Part shown: piece after piece, positions 1 through 21,873 of the stretch
Layout: the number at the start of each line of letters is the position of its first letter
Position numbering within the stretch: the first letter of the stretch is position 1
Source of the DNA: Apostichopus japonicus
Lineage: Eukaryota > Echinodermata > Holothuroidea > Aspidochirotida > Stichopodidae
DNA length: 64,000 nt
Assembly: GCF_037975245.1 (NCBI RefSeq)
Contig: NC_092571.1
Span: 7,232,501-7,296,500 of the forward strand
Direction: 5' to 3'
The notes under the pieces: generated by a model
Databases searched by the model: none
What the model was told of the DNA's origin: nothing
The model's input: the letters and a program-made list of their open reading frames with translations, nothing else
Made by a program: the position numbers and the translations under genes

Positions 1-8066
<8,066 letters not shown>

Positions 8067-8174
8067 AGAGGGGCGGGAGGGGAAGGGCGGGAGGGGAAGG
8101 GCGGGAGGGGAAGGGCGGGAGGGGAAGGGCGGGAGGGGAAGGGCGGGAGGGGAGGGAGGGCGGGAGGAGCGGGG
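8067..8174. repeat. G-rich 14-bp minisatellite
   Basis: Six to seven tandem copies of a 14-base unit close to GGGCGGGAGGGGAA, ending in a degenerate GGGAGGGAGGGCGGGAGG block. Every unit supplies two to three G-runs, so the plus strand could form G-quadruplexes. The open frames across it on the minus strand only encode a proline-rich repeat and are not taken as genes. Confidence 0.95.
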
Positions 8175-8538
8175 ATAATGGGACTCCATGAATATCTCTT
8201 TCCCAATGTGTGGGTGAGATTTGTAATTGGAAACATAAAAGAAAGTGAATTAAAAGTAGTTCACAGCTGAACCAAACCTGGAAAGCCAAAACTCATTAAA
8301 TAGATAATATCGTCTGCGTTCACCCTTTTCCTGATAGTGTACTTCAGACGTATGCATTCCTGTTATATCCATACGGCGGTGTGAGGAGGGGGTGGGGGAA
8401 GGTAGGAGTGCTCGTTACCTATAATTGTGCATAATAAGTTTGAAGGACGATTCTGACAAAAAAAGACAATCGTCTTTTAACGAGAGAACTCCCAAAGTTT
8501 CAACTGGTTCTCCAACCCTGGAAAACAGGTTCTTATAC

Positions 8539-8603
8539 CTCTTCCTCTCCCTCCTCCTCCTCTTCCTCCTCATAATCCTAATCATCCTACTCTTCATCAT
8601 CCC

Positions 8604-8639
<36 letters not shown>

Positions 8640-8650
8640 TATCATCATCC
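8539..8650. repeat. Pyrimidine-rich tract and (ATC)n microsatellite
   Basis: A CTCCTC-type tract runs directly into an ATC trinucleotide repeat. Overlapping poly-Met and poly-Ile open frames on the two strands are products of the repeat. Confidence 0.95.
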
Positions 8651-9942
8651 ACCCACACAGATTGAAACCTTATTGACGATACTAAATGTTAAGCCTGAAA
8701 TGAAAAATTCTAACATTTCAGATTCAGAGTTTCTAGTCCCGGGTGTCATCACGAAAAGTTAAGAAGAAAAACAAAATCATTGCCATACCGAACGATGTAG
8801 AAAATTTGTTCAGAAGTAAAGATTTGTCTCAATCATTGGATACGACGTTTGACTCACTGGTATGATGATAAGTAGGTCAATCTGAGTCCCGAGTAGTCCT
8901 AAATCTTATCAAGCAATTTTCACGATGCCTCTCACTTGACAAATCAAGAGCGTAATATCCCTGATACGGCCTTCACTTCTTCTAGTAGTTTTTTTTTTTC
9001 CTCCAAATTTATCAACGTGTCCTACTTTGCTTAGAAATTCTAAACACCAGTGAAAACTAATGGAAGCCTAAGGATGCGGTTGTCAGGAACGGAAGCAACG
9101 AATTCCACAGAGGATAGCAATTCTTCTTTTAACACATTGTTTTGGGTACCCAAACTTTTCCTAAACCTTATCATACAGTCAAAATGTTTCCATATTAGAT
9201 TTTGGGAGATTGTCAAAATGGTAACAAATTGCGTTTAACCGAGGGTTACGTTGTTTTCACACTCAATTAACGAAACATTAGACACCAAACGACACAGCCA
9301 AAATCGACATTTTTAATCTGGAACACATTTCTACTTTCAAGAATGACCTTAGTTACACTGTATATATTTAAGTCCTTTTTATTCCCAAATCATATAAAAA
9401 AGAGGGAGGGGGTGGGGAGGTGGGGGAAGATAGGAGAAGAAGATAAACAAGAAGGATACAGAATGAACCGGGAAAATAGTCTGATGATTGTAGTTAACGT
9501 TATGACCTTTTTTTCCATATCTGGCCTAAATCCTCATAGTCGAAACAGAACGTGCGAATTGTAAACTTTTTTACTATATACCCAGAACACTTCATGCTTG
9601 CTAAACCAAAAGTATATTGAGGTGTAAATGGTCATTAAATTTATAGAACCTAACAACGGTACTTTATCTCAGAAGTCTGAAGTCTTACTTGACCACTTCA
9701 TGGTTTTATGTAACTGACCAACCATAAAAACGATATTTTATAACTTCCGACGAAACTGTTCAAATTCTTCAGCTCCTTCATTAATTGAAAAATGCATGGC
9801 GGTTGTTCTAATAGGTGCAAATTTCTGACATTTGTTCTTTCTTCAGATCAAGGTGACTTTTCACAACAACTAGATGACATTTGGCTAAATTCCCACGTAC
9901 TATCGTTCAACTGAACGGTCATGAGGTCAATGATAAATGAGG
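8651..9942. other. No gene seen
   Basis: AT-rich sequence with scattered short open frames. A purine-rich stretch lies at about 9399-9455. No splice-flanked coding segment, RNA gene or transposon end could be recognised. Confidence 0.5.
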
Positions 9943-10072
9943 AATACAGTACAATACAATACAATTCAATTCAATTCAATTCAATACGATACAATACAAT
10001 ACAATACAATACAATATAATACAATACAATACAATGCAATACAATACAATACAATACAATACAATTCAATAT
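9943..10072. repeat. (ACAAT)n pentanucleotide repeat
   Basis: About 25 copies of a five-base unit, ACAAT, interrupted by a block of TTCAA variants near 9963-9985 and single-base variants. It is a simple repeat. Confidence 0.97.
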
Positions 10073-11644
10073 TATCATTGTTTTCTCCGTAAGTTAAATT
10101 AGTAAAGTATCATGTAGGTTATCTCTGGAAATTCTGACGTACGTACATATTTCTGATACAATGGGTCATATACATCATTTGTGTCATACTAAATAAGTAG
10201 CTAATTTCAACGGAAAACCGTTGTTTGTGAAAGTTTAATAGCATTTTGTTTCTTTCAATTCTTACTTCCTCTCTGTCTCTTTTAGGCAGTAGTTATTACC
10301 GTCGGTTTGTATTGCATTAACCTCTTCCGACGGTGCCTTCGAGGCATTAGTCTCCTGTACGACTCGCTGTATATTTGTGTTAACTTACACGAGAAATGAG
10401 GCATCAATCTTAAATGGTAGACTTTCACAACAAATTATCAAACGTTTCCAATGGATTTAGTTATGTACTGTATCAGAAAGCAGGTCAAAATGTCTATTTT
10501 AGTTGGCACTCCTCACTTTACGAAATTACCGGAGGGTCTTACTTTCATTCGCTTTGGTTGAAAAAAAAAAAACTCTCTGAAATAGGGCAAGAAGTACCTA
10601 ACTACTTTGGTGGAGGCTTCTAATGCATTAGGCTATTTTCTTTCTCTTTCCAAGATAAAGTTTGTGTAGTCTCACAAGTCAAAAGAAAGGTAGATAATAC
10701 CATTAACTTTGGAAGCATTTATTCGACACCAAGTCATACTGCTATTAAATGTTGTAGATCCAGAAAATATATGATTCCGGTTGCTTACCCATTTATAGCC
10801 TACGCATCGCATCTTTAAAATATATATATTACGGAGTAAATAGTGGATATTTGCACTTAATGCATGTCTTGTTTATAGATGTTTGATATACCTATATAGA
10901 TAATCTCACTGTAAATAATTTACAATTCAATTCAATAGATAATGAAGTCCAAAATATTAAATACAGAGCTTGTGAAACGAAATATATTGATCCAACTTCA
11001 AGTTTCATAGCTTGTTCAGTTGTTGAAATATAGATCAAATATGTTTATTTCCGCCTTACTCTGCAATATATATATATTTATATTGCTGTGTCGTTATCCC
11101 TTTAATGAAGGTGGTCGTTTTATGTGAAGCAGTATGAATAGGATATCCTCTTATCTAGCAACTCATGTTTACGTGTATTTTGTGTAAAGGTCATCGAAAT
11201 TGGCAGTAACTGTATGCTAAAAATAGCGACCATTTTCCCAAAATATGGTACTTCCCTGGACGTTCTGACCCTCGACATTATTGCCAGACATTAAGGAATA
11301 TTCCACTAGATAATAATTAAAGGTCTTTATGCGGAGGAAAATTGTGATGGATGCAAAATGCTGGTGAACTTCTTACCGCAAATGACAATTGACCGACATT
11401 CAGCATAATTGCAATCACTACTTGTTACTTTAAGTAATATGAAAGTCTATACTTTCCCTGTATTGTAGTAGTCGGTTCTCCAACACCGACACCCGGATGC
11501 AATTAATAGATGGCAGTAAACAGCCAACCTTAAAGTTTTGGTGTTAAGGAAAGATATACAGCTTCGTTTCCGTGAGAATATTTCACATAACATATGATAT
11601 TTGCTCTTTTTTGTTTGTTACTAGTGCTGAAATGGTATGTATAC

Positions 11645-11690
<46 letters not shown>

Positions 11691-13443
11691 TTACAAAATA
11701 TATATTATGTACATTGGTTTCGCGAAGTGGAGCTTTTCCGGTGTGATAATGCTGTAATAATCTAACACACCATATCCGATACAACAATAATTATATATTT
11801 TCTTGCTATAGGTGTAACATCATATGTATAATTAATGCAAGAATGCAAGCTAGTGAATTCTGATGCGTGAGCATATAACGAACTCCTTTAAGCGACTGTC
11901 ACTAAATATGACGCCCATAGACAAAAACAAAATCCTTTTGAAAGAAAGCGGATGCCATTGCTTCAGATTACGGTAAATTATCTAATGATCTAATGTTCAT
12001 GCACTTGAGGATACTTATCTGAATTTGTGGCCTCGATAGAGTTGCCATGGCTTTCTCTCATTGGGTGTTATTCTAGATTGTATTCGACTATTTCTGGAGT
12101 AAGGTTATATATATATATGAAAATACGCTAGTTGTGCTTGAATTGACTAACCATTGAAGGCATTGGATGAGGTCCTAGGGGAAATCAACTAATGAAACTC
12201 ATATTCTTACAATTTGGTACGTGACAAAATGAGAACTGTAGTGGGAGGTAATTCCCATCACACGTATTGAAGAATATCTGACATGGAATAATGTTTAAGA
12301 TATCACATCACTCATGTTGCCATGTTGTGTATAGACTTTATATCCATAGGTCAGATCGATCCCGAGGGATACGATCATACCTATACGAACACTCTTGATA
12401 GTCCATATATGAAATTAAAGCTTAGGGCGAATTTCAGTTTTGTAGTTTCAAAGCTTTTGTAAAACACGCAGTGAATTTGCGTTAAAAACAATACAATTTG
12501 ATTGTCGAATAACTCAGCGTATGAAATGTGATGGACACAATTGATACTGTTGATATATAAAAGTTGTAATTCTAGGCATGACAAGTTTCAATTTTGGACT
12601 ATCGAAATGTATGCATCTTTGTTTGACTTTTTCTAAAACAGAAAATCTAACCGCCTTTTGCTTTTCAATTGGTTGCACTTTATCAAGCTTAAATACTTTT
12701 CTCTACTACATGTTCTTGTATATTGGTAATCTTGGAAAGTTATCTCGTTCCTGTAATACTTCGTTGAAATGGTATAGTCCAATTGGAGATTTTTTTCAAA
12801 AGACCATTATGAGTTTTTCAAGTTTTGTTCTCAAATTTGTAAAAATATTACAAAGTGTGCCAAGTAATGTTCAACAAAAGATTCAAATCATTGAAACACG
12901 TCTTCACCGTCTATACTCAATCCACTTAGTGGTTCATTCCCAAAACTTGAAATAATTTGGTCATTTACATAGACATTTTGGCAGATATTGCAGTCTAAAA
13001 GCATTATATTTGAGTTATATAATGATACGAGTCAAAACTGTAATACTCGTGGGTATTTGATAAACAAATTGATGAGACCAAGGTGCTTCAAAAGCCTATA
13101 TACGGTACTGTTGGAGAACATTTCAAATCACAACAGAGTGATCTTTCAATAGTTTAAAAAAAAAAAACCGAAAGCAAAACAGGTTTCTGTGACTGCTTTT
13201 CTCCGAGTAACAATTTCACGCTTTGTTCACACTGAAGGTTATCTTCATCAATTTCATTTGCCGTGACCTTCAGGCTGGCTTGATTTGTCTTGTAAGTTAT
13301 ATGATGTTGTCCTTTAAACTAGCAATTAAATATGCCGTATGCATCGACTTCTAACTTAGCATGATTATGATTAAACAAGGTCAGACTGTTTACAATATTA
13401 GATATTAATAAATATATCTATATCTATATATCTATATCTATAT

Positions 13444-13493
<50 letters not shown>

Positions 13494-15386
13494 TTATAGA
13501 GAGAGTTAGATATTTTTGAAGTTTTAAACATGGTCATTTACACCTGAAGCAAAGTAATACAAGAAATAGAACAAAAGGAAAAATTGTGCCCGATTGAATA
13601 AGTTGTGTTCTTTCAATTGAAAAACATTTGTGTATTACCTCAAAAGTTAATGTTTGATTGATTTCTTCAAGGACTGAATTCAAAATCTAAATCAATGACA
13701 CTATAAAATATGATTGGATCTAATGGAACAAACAACATTGACTTCTTTCGTTTAGTCAAGAAGCCATTTTTGTGGAAAACAAATATAAATCCTTGTTTTT
13801 AATTTGAGTAGCCCACTAAATACGTTTCTTTTCTATATCACCATCTTAATGTGTGCTTCTGTTTTGAAATATAGAATATGCATTTTTTTATAATAACATC
13901 GTCGTGTATATGTCAAAGCGTAATTCTGAGAGTTGAGCGGAAACCTGATCCCTACACTTAGTGACGAGATTTATGTATGTTTACTTTAAGCCACAATCAT
14001 AATCGTGGACAAATTATTACCCCAATTGGGTCACCGGCTTAATTACAAACCAAATCACACATCTTCACAGTCAGCTTTAGCTACACTAAGGAAAACAAAT
14101 CGAGTCTTGTTATAGTAATACCATTAAAAGACTTTGGGAACTACACATATAGATGCTTTATTCTTAAAAGAAAAACTTGTGAAGTAAAGTAATGACCAAC
14201 CTCCATTCTAGGAACTGTTGTCCAAGTAAATACATCTTGCTCTGTCACAAATTGCACAATAGTCAATGTTGATTGGAAATGTTTTAGAAGGAAATATGTC
14301 GTTATTTCGGAATAACTTTCTGTGCGTAAAGTCCAAATCGCATAAAGCACATACTTATGCAGATGTCACTGTATGCCTTTTAAAAAATTCTCTGACAACA
14401 AATTTAATTCATAATTTGTTAAGTGTAGCGGCTAAACAAGGATTTTTTTTTTATAAAGGAGAGGATAATGTATTTAGGCAGATTCCATATTGTGTTGCTG
14501 TTGGGAGGAGGGGGGGGGGGGGAAGGGTTTTACGCAGAAAGCAAATCAACATTCAAGTGGTGCAATATGAGGCGGTAGTTTAAGTTTATAATTATTTTCT
14601 AATCACAAGTTTGTCCTACTAACTGTTATAACTACTTTTGATTATTTGCGTAATGTTGAAGGAGAGGGGGTGGGGAGTGGTGGGGGTGTATACTCACATA
14701 CCCTCGGGATCCTCGTCTGAAGAGCTCATACATTTTTAATGAAGTCACCATTAAGTATAACTTCATGAACATTTTATAAATAGTTCAATGTTGTCACGAA
14801 CGAGAACCATGCAAACTGAAACATCAGGAGTTTACATTTGAAATGTCTCCGCATTGAATGAGGGATACCTATGTTCCCTACTGTTATTACGGACATAACA
14901 ATGAACGATAAGCATGACCATATTCACCCTATTCTACCATCACGTCAAAGTTGTCAATATATTATTTGTCATATGTTTATAACACGTTGAGACTTGCATA
15001 GGCAATGTTATCTGACATCTAATAAATAACTAGTTTTCAAATGACTCTATGAACTAAATTACAGTGCTGAGATTAAATTGCATGAATTACATAGGCCACT
15101 GCACATATTTATTGTTCGATAACGAATGAGAAGTAAAGTATGAATTGCAATATTGAAATTAAAGGGTTATTAAATAGCAACGTTTATTCGAGTTTTTGAT
15201 AGCCCCTTTCATATTTCGTGCGTCCTATATATTTCGCAGAACACATACCGCATTCTGTTTGTCATATTGTGATGGTACAAATTTGATTTGAGGTATTTAC
15301 AAAACAAAGTGGATATATATGATGAAGAATGAAGAACTCATAAGTTTTGAAATATAAACCTTTTGCTTTCTTTTTGTCTTTGCCAG
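10073..15386. other. Non-coding DNA upstream of the peptide exon; microsatellites
   Basis: (TA)n tracts lie at 11648-11691 and about 13410-13497, and a 14-base G-run near 14507-14522. A 125-codon open frame at 12578-12955 has no recognisable motif. The right end, 15361-15386, is a pyrimidine-rich splice acceptor ending in TTTGCCAG. Part of this stretch is therefore probably an intron of the gene whose last coding exon starts at 15387. No signal-peptide exon could be picked out. Confidence 0.5.
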
Positions 15387-15659
15387 GTGCCCAACTCTCC
15401 CTCAAGAACAGTAAGCCAACGTATAAAGGACGAACTTATGGCCAAACTGCTAGATCTCCTCGGAAAAGTTGGTGACAACGCTGGTCCGTACGAGTACATT
15501 CCGCCCATGAACACTAGACCCGAGTTTTCCGACGATGACGCTGCCAGATTCGAAGAAGGAAACCTTTCCAAGAGGAGTAAAAGTCGTTACAACAACCGTT
15601 GGTGCAACCTGGTGGACATCTGGAAGGGTCAAGGTGGTTCCAATCACCGATGCCGTTAA
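15387..15659 (+). CDS. Last coding exon of a putative secreted neuropeptide/peptide-hormone precursor
   Basis: The exon starts right after a strong acceptor (polypyrimidine tract then TTTGCCAG) and reads 90 codons to TAA. The frame starts at a codon boundary (Val-Pro-Asn-Ser). The product has a helical spacer (SQRIKDELMAKLLDLLGKV), an acidic stretch (EFSDDDAARFEEG), then LSKR, a classic dibasic prohormone-convertase site. The remaining C-terminal 27 residues begin SKSRYNNRW and hold two cysteines 16 positions apart (WC...HRC), followed by one Arg before the stop. This architecture of spacer, acidic linker, KR and short Cys-paired peptide at the extreme C-terminus is typical of neuropeptide precursors. 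The signal peptide must be in an upstream exon that I could not identify. I do not recognise the family. The 17-residue Cys ring equals the ring size of natriuretic peptides, but the residues do not match well, so this is only a thought. Codon use and GC content stand out from the surrounding AT-rich DNA, supporting real coding. Confidence 0.6.
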   Translation: MPNSPSRTVSQRIKDELMAKLLDLLGKVGDNAGPYEYIPPMNTRPEFSDDDAARFEEGNLSKRSKSRYNNRWCNLVDIWKGQGGSNHRCR

Positions 15660-16105
15660 AAAAGTACTAATACGATGGTTTACATAGTTATACATACTGT
15701 AGCAGAGAACAGCTGTCAGTTATCCGCTAAGTTGATTTTCACCATGTCCAGTCATGTCCAATGGCACAACTTGGCCTTATTTTTGTCTTTGGATGCTGAT
15801 CATTGGATTTAAAGGTGGTGGGTCGTGTAGTCATGCGTGACGTCACACTGTACGGTGTCCACGATCGTAGAACACTCTATCTCCTGATACGTTGCACGAG
15901 GAAACCAGACTGGACTATATAAGTTGTCATATGCTAATTCATAGTTTAATTCACACCTGTCACCGCCACTAAAATATTCTTCCCTACACATTTTACCCCG
16001 TTATGAAATGAATAATCAGATTTAAGGATTGATTTAATTGAGAGAGAGAGAAAGAGAAAGAAAGCAACAGAAAGAGAAATATGCTTTAGCAATTATAAGA
16101 ATAAA
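15660..16105 (+). other. Presumed 3'UTR with candidate polyadenylation signal
   Basis: The sequence after the stop codon of the peptide exon has no further coding signal. An AATAAA hexamer lies at 16100-16105, after a purine-rich AGAGAGAAAGAG tract at 16041-16078. The transcript end is inferred only. Confidence 0.35.
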
Positions 16106-19100
16106 ATCAAATTTCCACCCACACTAAACATGATGTGCCTTTGTGTATTTCAACATCGCATGATAGCATACCCTTATCGCGTAAGTATGCATTAGTGTGT
16201 ACTGAAACATGGGTACATGGTCCAATTAGCATCCTCCGCAAAGACATAATTCAAACCAAAAAAAAAATAAAATACGAATGAAAGAGAGAAGAACACCAAG
16301 GAATAAAGAAGAAGCAGATGGAAAGGAAAAAGACACAGGATAAAAGCACTTAATTGTAAATGTTAACATACGGCATATGTTAGCCTACACCTATTAGAAA
16401 AAAGGATGTGTTGTGACTCAATATAACCTAACTTATTGAAACTAACACGGCTAAAACAAAAACCATCTATTAAGCAAAGCCATTTTGATGATATATTCAA
16501 ATATATTCGAATAAATAATGAGTATTCAAGATAAGTCTGTTCTCTTTCATTGGTCAATCTATAAAATGACCAACGTTAATTGGTAATTTGTTAAATGTGT
16601 CGGTACAATGTGTCACAAGACCGTGTAAGAATGGCAAATCAACCCCGGTTTGGTTTTAAGCTGCCTGGCTTAAGCTAACGTTTCGGGCCGTTAAGAGGAA
16701 AGAACATCATACGTTATAATGGTATCAGTAACAAGCCATATTTAATCAAATATTATAGTCACTATCATATCCTTGCTTTCAATCGAATTTATCTGCATTT
16801 GACTATGAAACGATTAATTATATGTTCGATTAACAACATAAACACTCATTGTATTGTCTTACATTGTCTTGAGATAACTTTCAAAGAATGATATAATGCA
16901 GTTACAAAATATTGAACTATTGAACAATTGATAGGTTCATTAGGTAGTCAACGATATATAAAACCTGTCAATAATTACCAGAAAAATGTCGTGGAGTAGC
17001 ATATATTCGGTTCATTTGTTTCAACATGCACCTTTGCGGCGTATTTAAATATCTTAATACTCTGCAGGGACTGAGGTAAAATATGGAGATTTATTTAGCG
17101 GAAACCACGTCCGTCTACAGCAGCATTTTAATGTTAAGTCACTTGTTTGCACTTTGCATCTGTAAAAAAACGTTAACGAATACAAACTCAAGAGAGACAA
17201 CAATGTACCTTGATTACTTTATCTTGTTACTTGAATGTAACTTGCATTTTTATTAGAACATTATATAAATCCTCAGATTAAACACAAACTGCTGCTTTAT
17301 GACATTTGAATTTTTTCTTTGTTTTCGGATAATTTGAACAGTAAGAGCAATTCACATGAAATGAATACGATTGTTTCAATTGTTAATGTTATCTGTAAAT
17401 GTTCATCTACCTAAGATGCTATAACAGTTATTGCATATTATATCGTAAAGATATTAAATAGCGTCATATCACATCGTTTTCATTGGATGATATGATATTG
17501 TACGTCAGATTCAGACATTTAAAGTATTTAGTGGAGTCTTATTATACTTGTTGTAAACCTTCTTGAATAAAACATAACATTACGAAAGACTGATCCTTCG
17601 CACAGATCGTTCTTACTGAGAAGGATAGGTTGTGTCAGCTATTTTGTTGTAATGTTATTGAAAAAGGACGTATCAGTTTATTGTCCTCGCACATGTTGTA
17701 TGGTATACCTCAACATTATTTACAATGCTTATACTATTTTGTCAAAACACTCTATTATTTAACTCCATGTAACATGTTTATCTCTTAATTTCCTGAGGTA
17801 ATATCGAAGTGGGTAGGAACCTTCTTTTCCAGATGCTATTTATGTAGAAAAATCCCTCGACTGGAGATTTTCATTTGCAATTTGTTATGATGTAGTACAA
17901 TGGTGTCAACATTAAGGACCTTACTTCAGAATTGTTTGAAGTAATTTGTGAAAATAGCATTAAAAAACCTTGTCATTACAATAAGTAATTAAAAAAAAAA
18001 CAGCATTTTATTCGTTGAAGAGTTATTGGACACGTATTACAAATTATGACCCACGCTAATAACAAATATCTATATCCCACAATGTCTCACTGTGATGGGT
18101 TGTATTTGGTAAGGTTTTTAGAGGCAGTGTACGCCGTTATGTTCTGTCATACATCATAAAGCATTTGATCTCGTGTTTAGAGACCGTCTGGTCGTAAAGT
18201 AAGTCTAGCTTCGATAAAACAAGGAAAAATCAATCTGATGCATACTTCATCTCTTTTCGATTTGTATATTAAGTTTATAGACATCTCTCAGCATACATAC
18301 TACAAAAAATGGCATATCACAAAAAAAATTAATGTGACAACATGAAGTGTAAAATATGATATGCAATGTGAACTTATGTGAAAGTCAGGAAAATACAATA
18401 TTTCTTATACTTTATATTACATCATATAAGTATTCGCTGGTTTGAAACAAAAATACAATTTCCCCCTCTGTTTAATATCTAGAGCCTGTCAGTCAAAATG
18501 CTCTATATCGGACCTCTATAGTATACATTTGTAATGATATCTTCTTGTGCCATGTATAGACAGCTTCATGAATAGAAAAAAACAACAGAATGTGAATTTT
18601 CATATTTTTTTCCTGTCGGTTTTGCCTGTTGTCTATATTCATCTGTGTAAGAACGAGAGGAACGGTGGGTGGGTTTGGTATGTTGATTTTTAGTTGGCGT
18701 GCAGGGGGAGGGGGGAGGGGGAGTGGGGTCGATTTGTGGAAGAGTGAGCAGGAGGGACCATTTATCCCTCGCACCGGGACATGAAAGTACAGTATGGAAA
18801 ACAGTATCTCATCTGGATGAAATTTATGCCACGATCGTGAATATTCATGACAGACTTACGCCCATTGGTCCTTATAGCACTCAAGAAAGAGAAAGGTTGT
18901 ATTTATTCATTCACTCATTGAAACATGTGTAAGCATTCAATTCGTGAAATTACTTGGGTTCAGTTGCACAATGATGTAGTTTCAAGCCACATTAACATCC
19001 CGTGACAATACACAGTTAAGAAGTTTCCTTTAAACGGTTTCGGCAATATTACCTTTGACTTTTACAAGAACTAATATTTTAAACAGATGACTAAAACACA

Positions 19101-21379
19101 TGAACGCCCTTGGGTTAATTAGCATACGTGCAATATATGAAAAACTTAACTCGGTGATGTATCAATATCAATGTTACAAAGATGAAGATATCATGCATAA
19201 TTATGTAAAACCTTTCAGCTAATCTCTCATGACTCTTGGCAGCAAAATAATTAGAAACAAGGAACTAAAAAGTACACGCAGCCAGTGTTACCTCCTGACG
19301 AACAGTAAAGTTTTTCAGTCTACGGTAGTACTGTATGTACTGCAGGTATTTCACCTCATACGCCTAATGTCTTACGGAATTTAGAGTGTTGAAAGAAAGC
19401 AAAAATCGAGCACATATACAGTCGAGGGCGTAGTAAGTACTCTATGCATAAACATAAGTGTTATTGGCTGGTAAATAGCAACTTCTTATCACATATTGAT
19501 ATAAGAGGTGCCAAGGCTGCACAGTCTCAGATCAGTTGGATAATAGTGCCAATGAGGGTTCGTTGGTTAGTGCTAGTCTTTTAAGGAAATATGTCAACAA
19601 ATGAATAAAATATGTACACTATATTGTGATTTCACACCTTTATAAATGTCCTTGCTCTTAAAGTTCTAGTTTATGTAGTTTGGACGAAATATGAGCTGCT
19701 GGTTGTTGGAAGCTAGTCAGGGTAATATGGCGCTGGCACGAAGGAACGAGGATATATCAGAATTCGATGACTACTTCATCTCATAAACGTTTTTCCGTTT
19801 CTTTATAAAGTCAACCGGTTGAATCTTCCTTAAAAGGATGAAATTTTACATGTTTGTCCAGCATTAAATGTAGGCCGTATACGCAAAGTTGAATTCTACG
19901 TGGAACTTATTTTAGAATCTGCAAGTACTAGGTTTTCCAATTGGTCGCTCTTCAATCCTTGAATGAGTGTTTCGCAACATTTTCTATAATGGCCTAACTA
20001 GTTTAGCTAATTTCCATTTAGAAGCAGCTAAGTGAATTTAACCCATATATGGATATTAGTTGAAATGAGGGATACCCAAATATATGAAATTACCGTGGTC
20101 AGACCCGATTACAATGCTTAAATTGCTTGTCCAAAGCTTAGTTACTATTTCACACAAAATTCAATCGATACTAAGTTCATAACAAAATACTCACTAGTTT
20201 TAAACAAATGCATCTTCCTTTCTAGTAGATATATTTTATTATCTGTACAAGGGCCCCATAAGTTACGAAGTTAAGAAACGAAATTCCCACAAGTATATTC
20301 CTGGAGGCCATAATCCTTCCAATTATTCTAATATTTCGAGGGAAGAACAATTTGGTCCATGAATTACTTATTGAGACGATCGAACAATACGTGATGGCAA
20401 CAATGAAGTATTTTTCTCTTTTTTTTCGATGGAAATGTCATTAGTCTTTTCTCTAGTGTACCGTACTTAGTCATTCTTCTGTTAAATAATTCATCAAGTG
20501 TTTCAGTGCAAACACATCAAGCAAGCATTAACAGAATAATATTTAAAGGATAAATCATGAAAGAGATCAAGATTGATTGCCAGCCGTTTCGCTTGAACAA
20601 ACACAATTTAACACATTACATTCCTCTGGGAAGGACTGTCGGGACCCCCCAATAAAGGGGATATAACGAAATTCTAATTAGCTTAAAATCTGGATACACA
20701 AACTATAATAAGGCAAGGATTCAAAGGGCACCGAAAACCACGTTAAACCTTACAATACTTTAAAAGGGCCCTATACGATACATTAAACAACAGTGATTTT
20801 TTCACCTCATTATCAATACTTTCAGCGACGGGCCAAAGGTAAATCAAATTTTCTTTGAAGAACAGCCAGGTGCACCTAACATAGAGACAGAGTACGAAAC
20901 CCAGCAACTGAATCCAATCTGAAACCTCAGCACCCTTATATTGAGACTGCAACCGTGCGATCATGACCGTCTTACGTCCAGTCGGGTATCACGACCTTTT
21001 TTTCTTCTTTTGGACTAAAGGGAATACCGTATTTCTAATTTGGAGCCATTTTCTGAACGACAAGGTTGTGTATAAACTGAAACCACATTGTATGTTCCGT
21101 TACACTAATCCTCGAACTCTCTAGAAAGAAACCAACTAACTGCCTAGTTGCCCGGGAAACATGCCGCATGTAAAATAGCATTGCATGTTGCACTAACGAT
21201 TAGAAGTGTTCCTAGCTGTTCCCTTTTTTGTCATGCATGCAGATGCCGTATAGGTATTCTGGAATTTGGTTTTCAAAAAAATATTCATCAAGTCAAAACA
21301 ACATCAACGTTCACATTGTGTATATGACTTACTGAGCTTAATCTGCTAAAGGAACCACGTGATGTGACAAAATGACTAG
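16106..21379. other. No gene seen
   Basis: Over 5 kb of AT-rich DNA. There is a G-rich run at about 18701-18726 and poly-A and poly-T tracts, but no convincing exon, RNA gene or transposon end. Confidence 0.5.
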
Positions 21380-21556
<177 letters not shown>

Positions 21557-21629
21557 TAAAATAAAATAAAACTGTTAGCAAACTGCTTATCCACTAGAGA
21601 GCCTGTGTAATAGAATGTGTAAAAGTAAG

Positions 21630-21674
21630 TTGGCCTGACGTTTCGATCCTAGCAGGATCTTCTTCAGAGGCTAA
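21630..21674 (-). ncRNA. Hammerhead-ribozyme motif in Penelope-like terminal repeat (left arm)
   Basis: This is the exact mirror of the motif at 21829-21873, read on the minus strand, with the same CTGAAGA, GATCCT/AGGATC, GAAA and ACGTC blocks. A transcript through the whole fold-back in either direction would contain one sense and one antisense ribozyme that would pair with each other. The two motifs may therefore mask each other unless transcribed separately. Confidence 0.55.
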
Positions 21675-21828
21675 ATGACAAGTTACAGTAACAGAGGGGA
21701 CAAAAACACGCACAGAATACAGACAGGTTAATGAGCACGGTGAACACAAAGAGTTGCGTTCACCGTGCTCATTAACCTGTCTGTATTCTGTGCGTGTTTT
21801 TGTCCCCTCTGTTACTGTAACTTGTCAT

Positions 21829-21873
21829 TTAGCCTCTGAAGAAGATCCTGCTAGGATCGAAACGTCAGGCCAA
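21829..21873 (+). ncRNA. Hammerhead-ribozyme motif in Penelope-like terminal repeat (right arm)
   Basis: Core elements in order: stem I strand TTAGCCT (21829-21835), CTGAAGA (21836-21842, fits CUGANGA), one extra A, stem II GATCCT/AGGATC (21844-21849 with 21853-21858, loop GCT), GAAA (21859-21862), then CGTC with predicted cleavage after C21866, and the second stem I strand AGGCCAA (21867-21873; one mismatch). Stem III is only the palindrome ACGT (21862-21865), which cannot form a looped helix alone but can pair between two molecules. That is the minimal form described for Penelope-like elements. The extra A between the core and stem II departs from the consensus, so activity is uncertain. 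Confidence 0.6.

Noticed and set aside
12578-12955. 125-codon open frame on the plus strand
   Set aside because: It has no domain, no signal peptide, AT-driven composition and no splice context. The length is compatible with chance in AT-rich DNA.
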